Positions 1 to 6,595 are shown, counted from the stretch's first letter. The stretch is 7,006 nt of DNA from Burkholderiaceae bacterium (GCA_947371415.1 CANBPJ010000092.1:1-7006); one strand, 5' to 3'. Numbers and translations: made by a program. The notes: generated from the sequence alone by a model not told the origin.

Positions 1-716
1 AGTGGCAAATCCAGGTAGACATCTTTGCCGTCTACGCGATAAATAGGGTTCGGATGGAAATCAATCTCAAGGTACAGGTCACCCGAACCACCTGCGCCCA
101 TACCTGGGCCACCCTGAGCGGCCAAGCGTAAATTTTGCCCGGCCTTAATACCCTTCGGAATGCTGACATCGAGTTTGCGCTCTTGGGTGCTGACATGGCC
201 ATTGGCATCCTGGGTTGGCATATGAAGGGTAATTGTGCGTTTTGCCCCGTTGTAAGCATCGGCGAGATCAATCCATATTTTGGCGTGATGATCCTGGCCT
301 TTAAAGTTCATGCCTTGACGGGGGTTACCACCACGACCACTTTGACGATGCCTGCCTTGGCCAAAGAGCGATTCAAAGAATTCGCTTTGATCACCTTCAT
401 AGCCGCCACCGAAGCCACTATGACCACCGCCATAGTTGTTATCTGAATACTCAAATCCTTCGTTCCAGTTAGGCGGCGGCGTGAAATCTTGACCATTTTT
501 CCAGTTGGCACCCATGCGGTCGTAAGCAGCACGCTTCTCGGTATCTTTTAGGACAGAGTAGGCCTCACCAAGCTCTTTGAACTGATCTTCCGCCCCGGCC
601 TCTTTATTGACGTCTGGGTGGTATTTGCGGGCCAGCTTCCGGTAGGCCGCCTTAATTTCAGCTTCGGTAGCGCCACGTGCTACACCGAGTGTTTCGTAGT
701 AATCCCTGAATTTCAT
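1..716 (-). CDS. cbpA: CbpA/DnaJ class II co-chaperone, 3' end outside window
   Basis: This is a J-domain co-chaperone that would stimulate the ATPase of DnaK (Hsp70) and deliver unfolded substrates to it in the cytoplasm. The frame is open from the ATG at 716 to the left edge, giving 238 residues. Residues 1-70 are a J domain with the HPD motif at 33-35, followed by a Gly/Phe-rich linker at about 96-136. The first C-terminal beta-sandwich domain starts near 140, and the edge cuts just as the second begins (around YRVDGKDVYLDLP). The CxxCxGxG zinc repeats of true DnaJ are absent; the linker passes directly into the beta domain, which points to the CbpA type. Another class II DnaJ is possible. 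The ribosome-binding site is weak (AGG close to the ATG). It is separated from the upstream operon by a terminator, so it is probably transcribed on its own and unrelated to the catabolic genes. Confidence 0.93.
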   Translation of the reverse strand, partial: MKFRDYYETLGVARGATEAEIKAAYRKLARKYHPDVNKEAGAEDQFKELGEAYSVLKDTEKRAAYDRMGANWKNGQDFTPPPNWNEGFEYSDNNYGGGHSGFGGGYEGDQSEFFESLFGQGRHRQSGRGGNPRQGMNFKGQDHHAKIWIDLADAYNGAKRTITLHMPTQDANGHVSTQERKLDVSIPKGIKAGQNLRLAAQGGPGMGAGGSGDLYLEIDFHPNPIYRVDGKDVYLDLP

Positions 717-789
717 AATCCTAATGGAGTCCCGATTAATTCAATAATCTTAATTCTACAGTCCTTGACCGTGAGATCTACTGACTTTT
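717..789 (-). promoter_or_regulatory. Leader and presumed promoter region of the cbpA-like gene
   Basis: This AT-rich stretch lies between the terminator of the preceding operon and the cbpA-like start codon, so the co-chaperone's promoter should be here. Read on the minus strand it contains -10-like hexamers such as TAGAAT, but no convincing -35 partner. I see no sigma-32-like heat-shock consensus. The assignment rests on position rather than on a clear motif. Confidence 0.3.
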
Positions 790-821
790 GAGCAAAGAAA
801 AAGCGGGCTAGATGCCCGCTT
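790..821 (-). terminator. Rho-independent terminator after the uxaA-like gene
   Basis: Positions 801-808 and 814-821 form a perfect 8-bp GC-rich stem (AAGCGGGC / GCCCGCTT) with a 5-base loop. On the minus strand the stem is followed by a T-rich tract (TTTTTCTTT, reading down from 800). The stem begins 28 bp past the stop codon of the dehydratase gene, so it ends that operon and insulates the cbpA-like gene. There is no matching T-tract on the plus strand, so it appears to work in one direction. Confidence 0.88.
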
Positions 822-848
822 GCTATTACTATAGATCTGATGGTGAGC

Positions 849-2396
849 TTAACTCATCACCCCAATTTGCCAGGGTACAAATTCATAATCCCCCAGCCCC
901 AACAATTCACTTTTAGAATGCTCTCCAGAGGCTGTTCTGAGGAATAACTCAAAGATGCGTTGCCCCATCTCCTGCACAGAAACCGTACCATCCAGGATCT
1001 CTCCACAATTGATATCCATGTCCTCTGTGAGGCGTTGATACATCGGTGTATTGGTAGCAAGCTTGATACAAGGTGCTGGCTTGGATCCAAACATAGAGCC
1101 ACGTCCCGTAGTAAATGCTATGAGGTTTGCTCCACCGGCAATCTGACCCGTTGCTGAAACAGGATCGAAGCCAGGTGTATCCATAAATACAAAACCCTTA
1201 GCGGTAACAGGTTCAGCGTATCGATACACTTCCATCAGGGGGCCAGTACCACCTTTCATGGAGGAGCCAAGTGACTTTTCAAAGATATTGGCTAGGCCAC
1301 CGATTTGATTGCCGGGGCTGACCTGACCATTGATTTGGACGTCACGGCCAACGGAATACTCATCCTTCCACCAGCGAATACGTTTAATCAGTTTTTCACC
1401 AATTTCTTTGGTGGCAGCTCTCCGGGTGAGGGTGTGCTCAACCCCATAAATCTCCGGAGTCTCAGAAAGAATGCCTGTGCCACCATGACGCGACAGAATG
1501 TCAACAGCAGCGCCTAAAGCTGGATTAGCAGTAATAGAGGAGAAGCCATCTGAGCCGCCACATTGCAGGCCGACACAAAGGTGGCTTGCAGAGACAGTTT
1601 GCCGGGTCGCTTTATTGGCCTCTGGTAATAGGGCTTTAACGGCTTCAATACCAGCTTCAATAGTTTTACGCGTGCCACCAGTTTCTTGCATGATAAAAGT
1701 ATGCAGGGTGGAGTTTTCTTTAAGGGCTTCTTGCTCCATCAGACCTTTGAGCTGGTTCCGTTCGCAGCCTAGTCCAATGATCAGTGCGGCGGCAAGGTTA
1801 GGGTGCTGAGCGTACCCTGCCATGGTTCTGCGCAGTAGTTGCATTGGCTCGCCACTCATTTCCATGCCACAGCCAATGCCATGACTAAAGGCGACAACAC
1901 CATCGATATTAGGAAAGTCTTTTAACCGTTCGGGCGTAAACCATTCTGCAATTTTATTAACGACTGTTGCTGAACAGTTGACGGTAGACAAAATTCCAAT
2001 GAAGTTACGCGTGCCGACTTTGCCATTGGATCTGACATAACCTTGAAAGGTGGCACGTTCAGATTCCGGAAGAAGGGTGGTGGGCTTATATTCGCTGGCA
2101 TAAGCGTAGTCACGATCGAATTCACGAAACTCCGTGTTATGACTATGTACCATCGTGCCAGGCTCAATATCCGTATTAGCAAACCCAACTGTCACGTTGT
2201 ATTTGAGAATAGGTTCGCCCTTAAGAATTTTCTTGGTGGCGATCTTATAGCCTGCAGGTACTTGGCTGCGGCTGGTGAAATTCTCGCTCGGCACGGATTC
2301 GCCAATGGCGACATCTACTCGAGCAACCACAATATTGTCACCAGGGTGAAGGCGAATAATTGGCCCGGCTAATTTTTTTTCAGAAGTTTGAATCAT
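849..2396 (-). CDS. UxaA/GarD-family sugar-acid dehydratase (altronate/galactarate dehydratase-like)
   Basis: The 515-residue protein has the length and domain order of altronate dehydratase (UxaA) and galactarate dehydratase (GarD). These metal-dependent cytoplasmic enzymes remove water from an aldonate or aldarate to give a 2-keto-3-deoxy acid. An N-terminal SAF domain spans about 18-92 and carries HSHN at 84-87, which resembles UxaA's HAHN. The catalytic region follows from about 115, with conserved cysteine motifs GIGCGMEM (C176), GLGCERNQ (C211) and LQCGGSDGF (C279). Further conserved stretches are SPGNQIGGLANIFEKSLG (360-377) and FTTGRGSMFG (428-437). The substrate cannot be read from sequence: the SAF part looks like UxaA, while other stretches (MDIN at 460-463, GLANIFEKSLG) resemble GarD. 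The gene lies 28 bp after the tctC-like gene, with a modest GAAAGA site 5 bp before the ATG, so the two are almost certainly cotranscribed. Confidence 0.9.
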   Translation of the reverse strand: MIQTSEKKLAGPIIRLHPGDNIVVARVDVAIGESVPSENFTSRSQVPAGYKIATKKILKGEPILKYNVTVGFANTDIEPGTMVHSHNTEFREFDRDYAYASEYKPTTLLPESERATFQGYVRSNGKVGTRNFIGILSTVNCSATVVNKIAEWFTPERLKDFPNIDGVVAFSHGIGCGMEMSGEPMQLLRRTMAGYAQHPNLAAALIIGLGCERNQLKGLMEQEALKENSTLHTFIMQETGGTRKTIEAGIEAVKALLPEANKATRQTVSASHLCVGLQCGGSDGFSSITANPALGAAVDILSRHGGTGILSETPEIYGVEHTLTRRAATKEIGEKLIKRIRWWKDEYSVGRDVQINGQVSPGNQIGGLANIFEKSLGSSMKGGTGPLMEVYRYAEPVTAKGFVFMDTPGFDPVSATGQIAGGANLIAFTTGRGSMFGSKPAPCIKLATNTPMYQRLTEDMDINCGEILDGTVSVQEMGQRIFELFLRTASGEHSKSELLGLGDYEFVPWQIGVMS

Positions 2397-2424
2397 GAAT
2401 ATCTTTCAATTATTTTTGGATGTA

Positions 2425-3387
2425 TTACTCTGCGGTGGCGCCTGATTTTTTAACGATTGGACCCCATTTAGCAACCTCAGATTTGATGTAGTCCGCCGTT
2501 TGGGCTGGGGTGCTAGTGAGCACATCGAATCCCCTGGAATTGAGTTGAGATTTAATTTCAGGATTATTGAGCACGCTGGCCAACTGAGAGTTGAGTTTAT
2601 CGACGATTGCTTTTGGGGTGCTTACGGGAGCCACTATGGCATAGACTAATTCAACCTCAAACTTTGGAAGAGTCTCTGCAATCGCCGGAATCTCTGGAGC
2701 ATTTGAGTTGCGCTTTAAGCTGGTTACGCCAAGGCCAGTTAACTTCCCTGACTTCACATACGGTAGTGCGGCAGGCGTGCCCACAATTGCGGTTTGAATC
2801 TGCCCACCCAAAACGTCTGTTAATGCTGGGGCTGCGCCCTTGTATGGAACGTGCAGAATGTTGGTTCCAGCTTGGGTGTTAAATAGCTCTCCGGCCAAAT
2901 GAAGTGGAGTTCCCGCACCAGATGAGCCAAAACTGACTTTGCCTGGATTGGCCTTATCAAAGGCGATTAATTCGGATACAGTTTTTACTGGAACAGAGGG
3001 GTTAGCAACTAACATCAATGATGAAGATCCCACCAAGGAAATTGGAGCGAAGTCTTTGACTACGTTGTAATTTAATTTTTTATACAGTGTTTCATTGATG
3101 GCTTGAGTACCCACCATCATCAGGAATAGTGTGTAACCATCACCCCTGGCGTTTGCTACATACTCAGCCGCTAGGTTTGCGCCTGCACCTGGCTTATTCT
3201 CAATGATGATGGGCTGACCAAGATTCTCTCCTAGCTTTGGTACAAATGCCCGCGCTAACACGTCAGATGGTCCGCCTGCTGCAAATGGAATAATTAGCTT
3301 GATTGGTTGGGTTGGGTAGCTTTGTGCATTTGCCAGTGATGGAAGTAAAACTCCCAAAGCTGACAATGCCAAAATAATTTTTCTCAT
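2425..3387 (-). CDS. Bug/TctC-family periplasmic solute-binding protein
   Basis: This is the extracytoplasmic receptor of a tripartite tricarboxylate transporter (TTT); these receptors usually bind carboxylates such as dicarboxylates, aromatic acids or sugar acids. The 320-residue length is typical. Residues 1-21 are a Sec signal peptide: a KK-like basic start, a hydrophobic core and an ANA cleavage site before Gln22. The mature part shows the family motifs PFAAGGPSD (34-42), NKPGAGANLAAEYV (64-77), GSSGAGTPLHLAGELF (154-169) and HVPYKGAAPALTD (179-191). It is the first gene of the operon with the dehydratase, and AAGGAGA (3394-3400) gives a strong ribosome-binding site about 7 bp before the ATG. 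No TctA or TctB membrane gene is visible, so it must use subunits encoded elsewhere or serve another role such as sensing. The pairing with a sugar-acid dehydratase suggests a hydroxy-acid ligand; this is inference. Confidence 0.95.
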   Translation of the reverse strand: MRKIILALSALGVLLPSLANAQSYPTQPIKLIIPFAAGGPSDVLARAFVPKLGENLGQPIIIENKPGAGANLAAEYVANARGDGYTLFLMMVGTQAINETLYKKLNYNVVKDFAPISLVGSSSLMLVANPSVPVKTVSELIAFDKANPGKVSFGSSGAGTPLHLAGELFNTQAGTNILHVPYKGAAPALTDVLGGQIQTAIVGTPAALPYVKSGKLTGLGVTSLKRNSNAPEIPAIAETLPKFEVELVYAIVAPVSTPKAIVDKLNSQLASVLNNPEIKSQLNSRGFDVLTSTPAQTADYIKSEVAKWGPIVKKSGATAE

Positions 3388-3449
3388 GTATCGTCTCCTT
3401 AATTTTTTTAAAATAGATATTGCCTAAAAAATCCTTGTAAAGCAAAAAA
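3388..3449. promoter_or_regulatory. Divergent intergenic region of the tctC-like and MLE-like genes
   Basis: These 62 very AT-rich bases must hold the promoters for both divergent units. The tctC-like side has a clear AAGGAG Shine-Dalgarno sequence. On the minus strand a weak pair TTGCTT and CAATAT, 17 bp apart, could be its promoter. The plus-strand gene has no recognisable Shine-Dalgarno sequence, only an A-rich stretch before its ATG. A degenerate match (10 of 16 by eye) to the putative operator found at 5626-5641 lies at 3426-3441, 8 bp before the plus-strand ATG. In such AT-rich DNA this may be chance. Confidence 0.4.
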
Positions 3450-4595
3450 ATGAAAATCCAGCGCGCAGAAATTTATCCTCTATCCATCCCTCTGATTGAG
3501 CCCATCAAGATGTCTCGAGAGATTATTGCTGACGCTAAAACTGTTTTACTCTGCCTGACCGATGAGCAGGGCAGACAGGGTTGGGGTGAGGCATCTGTAG
3601 CGCCACTGATGACTGGTGAGACGCTAGATAGCTTGGTCGGTAGCATCAAATATTTGGTAGAAAAATCACTTGGACTGGACTGGGGCAATCCCGACAATTT
3701 TTCGGACATATTTAATCGTATTTTGTATTCAAATGCATCTGCTAAAGCCTGTTTAGAGATGGCCTTGTTGGATTTGTATACACAATCAGCTTCTGTTCCG
3801 CTCTGGCGATATTTGCGAGGAGAAAATACTGTTCTCGATGAGGCGATTCCTACACCCATCCCTTTATTGCGCATGCTGGGTGGCTCGCTAGAAAAAGAGT
3901 TAAGCGATGCCAGGGCTATGCGTGAGCTAGGCTTTAGACATTGGAAAATTAAGATTGGTTTACTTCCCCTGGAGCAGGACCTCCATAGGGTCAAGGTGCT
4001 TTGTGAGCTTTTGGATGGGGATACGGTTTCAGTGGATGCAAATTGCGCGCTGAATCTAGCTGATGCAATTCGTTTTTGTGAGTCCGAAGAGGCCGCTCGA
4101 CTTAGCTTTGCAGAGCAATTGATACCTGCAGATTTACCTATGGGTGATTTCATAAAGCTTAAAAAGCGATCTGCGATCCCCATTGGATTGGACGAGTCCA
4201 TCCATGGCATTGAGGAGCTTGAAAGATTTATTGAGGCCGATGCGTTTAGTGGGGCAAGCTTAAAGTTGATTAAGACTGGTGGACTTATCCCCGCCCTAGA
4301 ATGCGCCAAGCTACTCAAGCGTAATAAGCTGGCATTAAATTTAGCCTGTAAGGTTGCCGAAACATCCTTGTCTGCAGCAGCTATGGCATCTCTGGGGTTT
4401 GCTGCCGGTGATGTGGCTTGGGGCTTTAGCATGTCTAATCAATATCTTCAGTTTGATATCTGCGATGAGCCGCTGCTTGCAATCAATGGGCATGTAGAGG
4501 CAGCCCAGCTAGCGCACAGCGGCGTAGGAATTACTCCGAACATCAATCGAGTCAAAGAAGTCATTGCCAAGGGTTATTCAACTATTCAATGTTAA
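3450..4595 (+). CDS. Enolase-superfamily enzyme, muconate lactonizing enzyme (MLE) subgroup
   Basis: The 381-residue protein has the two-domain layout of the superfamily: an alpha+beta capping domain (about 1-125) and a TIM barrel. The chemistry is proton abstraction next to a carboxylate with Mg2+ stabilising an enolate. The catalytic set is present: KIK at 166-168, metal ligands D196 (VDAN), E222 (AEQ) and D248 (LDES), and K272 on the sixth strand. This Lys/Lys arrangement defines the MLE subgroup (cycloisomerases, o-succinylbenzoate synthase, N-succinylamino acid racemase, dipeptide epimerases) rather than the mandelate racemase subgroup with its His base. The DxD of dipeptide epimerases near the last strand is missing (AWGFSMS, 323-329), as is the Glu seen in classical MLE. 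The reaction is therefore open; its neighbours suggest a lactone cycloisomerase or a racemase/epimerase of a hydroxy acid. It stands alone on its strand, and its last 14 bp overlap the end of the convergent dehydrogenase gene. Confidence 0.9.
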   Translation: MKIQRAEIYPLSIPLIEPIKMSREIIADAKTVLLCLTDEQGRQGWGEASVAPLMTGETLDSLVGSIKYLVEKSLGLDWGNPDNFSDIFNRILYSNASAKACLEMALLDLYTQSASVPLWRYLRGENTVLDEAIPTPIPLLRMLGGSLEKELSDARAMRELGFRHWKIKIGLLPLEQDLHRVKVLCELLDGDTVSVDANCALNLADAIRFCESEEAARLSFAEQLIPADLPMGDFIKLKKRSAIPIGLDESIHGIEELERFIEADAFSGASLKLIKTGGLIPALECAKLLKRNKLALNLACKVAETSLSAAAMASLGFAAGDVAWGFSMSNQYLQFDICDEPLLAINGHVEAAQLAHSGVGITPNINRVKEVIAKGYSTIQC

Positions 4596-5520
4596 GCACA
4601 TCAAAAGCTGCTTTCAATCTTTTAGAGTAAGAATCCGAAACCTGTTGAATTTCTTCGGGAGACCATTTCCTAAAGCCTTCACCAGCCTTCATCCCGGTCT
4701 TGCCTTCACTCATCAACTGCACCACCTTCGGTGGAAGAGTTGTGATGTTAGAGAGGGAGGGGTAGATTTCTTTTGCTGCATTGGCCATTCCATCCCATCC
4801 TGAGATCTCTTTTTGTGTCATTGGGCCGACAGCAGCATATCGAAATCCAAAGCTGTAGCGTACGGCATCATCAATGTCCTCAGGGCTTGCAATACCCTCT
4901 TGAACCAGTGATAGAGCTTCTCGCATCAATGCATGTTGAATGCGGTTGGCTAAAAATCCGGGGATATCTTTTTTAACCAGCACGGGTTTTTTATCGATAT
5001 CTTTGTAGAGTTGACATGCCTGGTCTGCAAAGGCTAACTCCGTCTTTTCTCCCATCACAATTTCTACCAATGGAACCACTTCTGCTGGCATGAAGTAATG
5101 GGCGCCCATCATGCGATTAGCTGTTTTTAGTCCCAGAGCAATTTTGCTAATAGGGAAACCTGAGCTATTGCTGCCAATGGGAATATGCGCGGGAACGGTT
5201 TCATCTAAATATTTGAAGATGGCTTGTTTCAGCTCTAGGTTTTCAGCGATGGTTTCGATGATCCATTCGCAATCGGACCAGTTTGTCCAATCCTCAAGAA
5301 TGGCGGTGGTCTGGGCAGCTCGAATAGCTGCAGGATCTATTAAGGAGTTAGCTCCTGAAAGCCCAATTTTTATTGCAAGCGTGATCGCTTTATCCAAGCA
5401 GACTTCTGCCTTCTCCTTGCTTCTCCCAAGGATAACAACAGGGATGCTTTTGGCTATGAAGCCGGCAGCGATTCCTGAACCCATAATGCCCGTGCCAATC
5501 ACGGCTACGTATTTGATCAT
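4582..5520 (-). CDS. 3-hydroxyacyl-CoA dehydrogenase-family NAD-dependent beta-hydroxy acid dehydrogenase
   Basis: The 312-residue protein has a Rossmann NAD-binding start, GTGIMGSGIA at 9-18, and the 3HCDH catalytic residues: S117-G121 (SNSSG), His141 in GAHYFMP, Glu153 twelve residues later, and Asn192 in PGFLANR. The His-Glu spacing equals that of human HAD. A C-terminal helical dimerisation domain follows from about 185, ending with the usual GxKxGEGF-like segment (GMKAGEGFRKW, 276-286). The family covers 3-hydroxyacyl-CoA and 3-hydroxybutyryl-CoA dehydrogenases, L-gulonate 3-dehydrogenase and L-carnitine dehydrogenase. Set among sugar-acid and lactone genes, with no thiolase, hydratase or CoA ligase beside it, oxidation of a free beta-hydroxy acid seems likelier than fatty-acid oxidation; this is inference. 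It is divergent from the lactonase gene, and its promoter region carries one arm of the paired inverted repeat. Confidence 0.88.
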   Translation of the reverse strand: MIKYVAVIGTGIMGSGIAAGFIAKSIPVVILGRSKEKAEVCLDKAITLAIKIGLSGANSLIDPAAIRAAQTTAILEDWTNWSDCEWIIETIAENLELKQAIFKYLDETVPAHIPIGSNSSGFPISKIALGLKTANRMMGAHYFMPAEVVPLVEIVMGEKTELAFADQACQLYKDIDKKPVLVKKDIPGFLANRIQHALMREALSLVQEGIASPEDIDDAVRYSFGFRYAAVGPMTQKEISGWDGMANAAKEIYPSLSNITTLPPKVVQLMSEGKTGMKAGEGFRKWSPEEIQQVSDSYSKRLKAAFDVLNIE

Positions 5521-5546
5521 TTTTAAACCTATACGGTTAAGTTATA
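5521..5546 (-). promoter_or_regulatory. Putative promoter of the dehydrogenase gene (minus strand)
   Basis: On the minus strand, TATAAC (plus positions 5541-5546) matches the sigma-70 -10 consensus at five of six positions, but no good -35 lies at the right distance. An alternative pair is TTTACA (5553-5558) with TATAGG (5528-5533), whose 19-bp spacing is long. Either choice places the -10 box on or touching the repeat arm at 5530-5543. An AGG about 7 bp before the ATG is the likely weak ribosome-binding site. Confidence 0.3.
5530..5543 (-). promoter_or_regulatory. Candidate operator, left arm of paired inverted repeat
   Basis: TATACGGTTAAGTT on the plus strand is the reverse complement, with one mismatch, of the sequence at 5626-5639. 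It ends 9 bp before the start codon of the dehydrogenase gene and overlaps its likely -10 region. A protein bound here would block that promoter. The adjacent GntR/HutC protein is the natural candidate, but this is inferred from position only. Confidence 0.5.
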
Positions 5547-5575
5547 AATTGATGTAAATGCAATAAACATCGATA

Positions 5576-5603
5576 TTGACTGTAGGTTATCATTAATTAT
5601 GGT
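5576..5603 (+). promoter_or_regulatory. Putative sigma-70 promoter of the lactonase-gntR operon
   Basis: TTGACT (5576-5581) matches the -35 consensus at five of six positions. TATGGT (5598-5603) matches the -10 at four of six, with a 16-bp spacer. Transcription would start near 5610 and leave a leader of about 50 bases. The right repeat arm at 5626-5642 would then lie within the first 35 transcribed bases, a position where a repressor could block elongation. Confidence 0.4.
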
Positions 5604-5625
5604 TTAATGCTTTATCCATTAACAA

Positions 5626-5642
5626 AACTTATCCGTATAACT
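5626..5642 (+). promoter_or_regulatory. Candidate operator, right arm of paired inverted repeat
   Basis: AACTTATCCGTATA (5626-5639) pairs with the left arm at 13 of 14 positions. Extended to 5627-5642, the site is itself an imperfect palindrome, ACTTATCCGTATAACT, symmetric at 12 of 16 positions, as expected for a dimeric winged-helix regulator. It lies about 20 bp before the lactonase ATG. A degenerate third copy that shares TTATCC lies at 5612-5623. Confidence 0.5.
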
Positions 5643-5661
5643 TTACTAAGGATTCTTACAA

Positions 5662-6594
5662 ATGACGATGCACAACCCCTTTCAGCCAGTTGAGAAAATT
5701 AAAGCCGAAGTATTCATGTCGATGCCTGGCAAGTTTCGGAAGAAGACGCGCACGGGCTGGTCAGATCCCAATCGTCAGGGTTCGGAAGTAGAGTGCTTTT
5801 TAGAGGGACCATCTTTTGACCGCGAAGGCAACTTGTGGTTTCTCGATATCCCTTTCGGCAGGGTATTCAGAATTACTCCTAAGGGAGACTGGGATTTAGT
5901 AACCCAATTTGATGGTTGGCCTAATGGATTGAAATTCCATAAAGATGGCCGTGCCTTTATTTGTGATTACAAGTTGGGCCTGTTGGCTTTGGATCCTAAA
6001 ACTGGAAAAGTTGAAACAATCCTAGGGTCAATGTACAGCGAAAACTTTAAGGGTTTAAATGATTTGCATTTCGCTTCCAATGGCGATTTGTACTTTACCG
6101 ACCAAGGTCAAACAGGAATTGCAGATCCAACCGGCAGAGTATTTAGATTGCGCGAAAACGGTCAACTAGATCGTTTGGCGATTAATGTTCCTAGCCCTAA
6201 TGGCATTACCTTGAACACTCAAGAAAAGCACGTATTCGTTGCCGCTACTAGATCGCAACAAATTTGGCGTATGCCTCTGATGGCTGATGGCTCTGTTTCT
6301 AAAACAGGCGTAGCGATTCAGTTAACGGGTGGTGTTGCTGGGCCTGATGGTATCGAGATGGATTCTGAGAACGGCTTGTTGGTTTGCCATTTAGGTATTG
6401 GTATCTGGAGATTTGACAGCAATATGCTTCCAACTCACTTGATCTACTCTGATAACCCACATCATCACCATCTCGCCAATATGTGTTTCGGCGGGCCGGA
6501 TGGTAGAGATCTATACATCACCGAATCCCTCTCTGGCGATATCTTGAAGGCGCGTTTGCCAGTGGCTGGCAAGAAGATGTTTGGTCTTTCCTAA
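5662..6594 (+). CDS. SMP-30/gluconolactonase/LRE-family lactonase
   Basis: The 310-residue six-bladed beta-propeller enzyme would hydrolyse a sugar lactone to the free acid using one divalent metal; no signal peptide is seen, so it should be cytoplasmic. The metal ligands of the family are recognisable: Glu48 in LEGPSFD, Asn180 in SPNGITLN and Asp229 in GPDGIEMD. Asn133-Asp134 in KGLNDLHF matches the substrate-side Asn of SMP-30, and YFTDQG follows at 144-149. About 45 residues precede the EGP motif, longer than in SMP-30 where this Glu is residue 18. The chosen ATG has AAGGA at 5648-5652, 9 bp upstream; a second ATG two codons later is an alternative start. It is the first gene of an operon with the gntR-type gene. 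The substrate is unknown; other calcium-binding hydrolases of the same fold are possible. Confidence 0.92.
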   Translation: MTMHNPFQPVEKIKAEVFMSMPGKFRKKTRTGWSDPNRQGSEVECFLEGPSFDREGNLWFLDIPFGRVFRITPKGDWDLVTQFDGWPNGLKFHKDGRAFICDYKLGLLALDPKTGKVETILGSMYSENFKGLNDLHFASNGDLYFTDQGQTGIADPTGRVFRLRENGQLDRLAINVPSPNGITLNTQEKHVFVAATRSQQIWRMPLMADGSVSKTGVAIQLTGGVAGPDGIEMDSENGLLVCHLGIGIWRFDSNMLPTHLIYSDNPHHHHLANMCFGGPDGRDLYITESLSGDILKARLPVAGKKMFGLS

Positions 6595-6595
6595 G

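Noticed and set aside
96..420. Gly-rich repeats in the cbpA-like gene, considered as a low-complexity or repeat element.
   Set aside because: They are the normal Gly/Phe linker of a J-domain co-chaperone and stay in frame.
774..838. Two AGATCT palindromes (774-779 and 833-838) flanking the terminator.
   Set aside because: Six-base palindromes with poorly matching flanks are easily chance; nothing suggests a mobile-element boundary.
3473..4432. A 319-codon open frame on the minus strand, opposite the MLE-type gene.
   Set aside because: Its translation is Ser-rich with no recognisable domain, and the plus strand carries a complete catalytic motif set. It is a shadow frame.
3450..4595. Naming the enolase-superfamily gene as a muconate cycloisomerase (catB) or a dipeptide epimerase.
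   Set aside because: The subgroup fits, but the residues that mark those two functions are missing and no catechol or peptidoglycan-recycling gene lies nearby.
5111..5557. A 148-codon plus-strand open frame opposite the dehydrogenase gene that reaches into the divergent promoter region.
   Set aside because: The minus strand encodes an intact 3HCDH-family protein over the same bases, and the plus-strand translation resembles nothing known.
5602..5623. Imperfect hairpin GTTTAATG...CATTAAC in the divergent promoter region.
   Set aside because: AT-only stem with a bulge and no following T-tract; too weak for a terminator or a riboswitch element.
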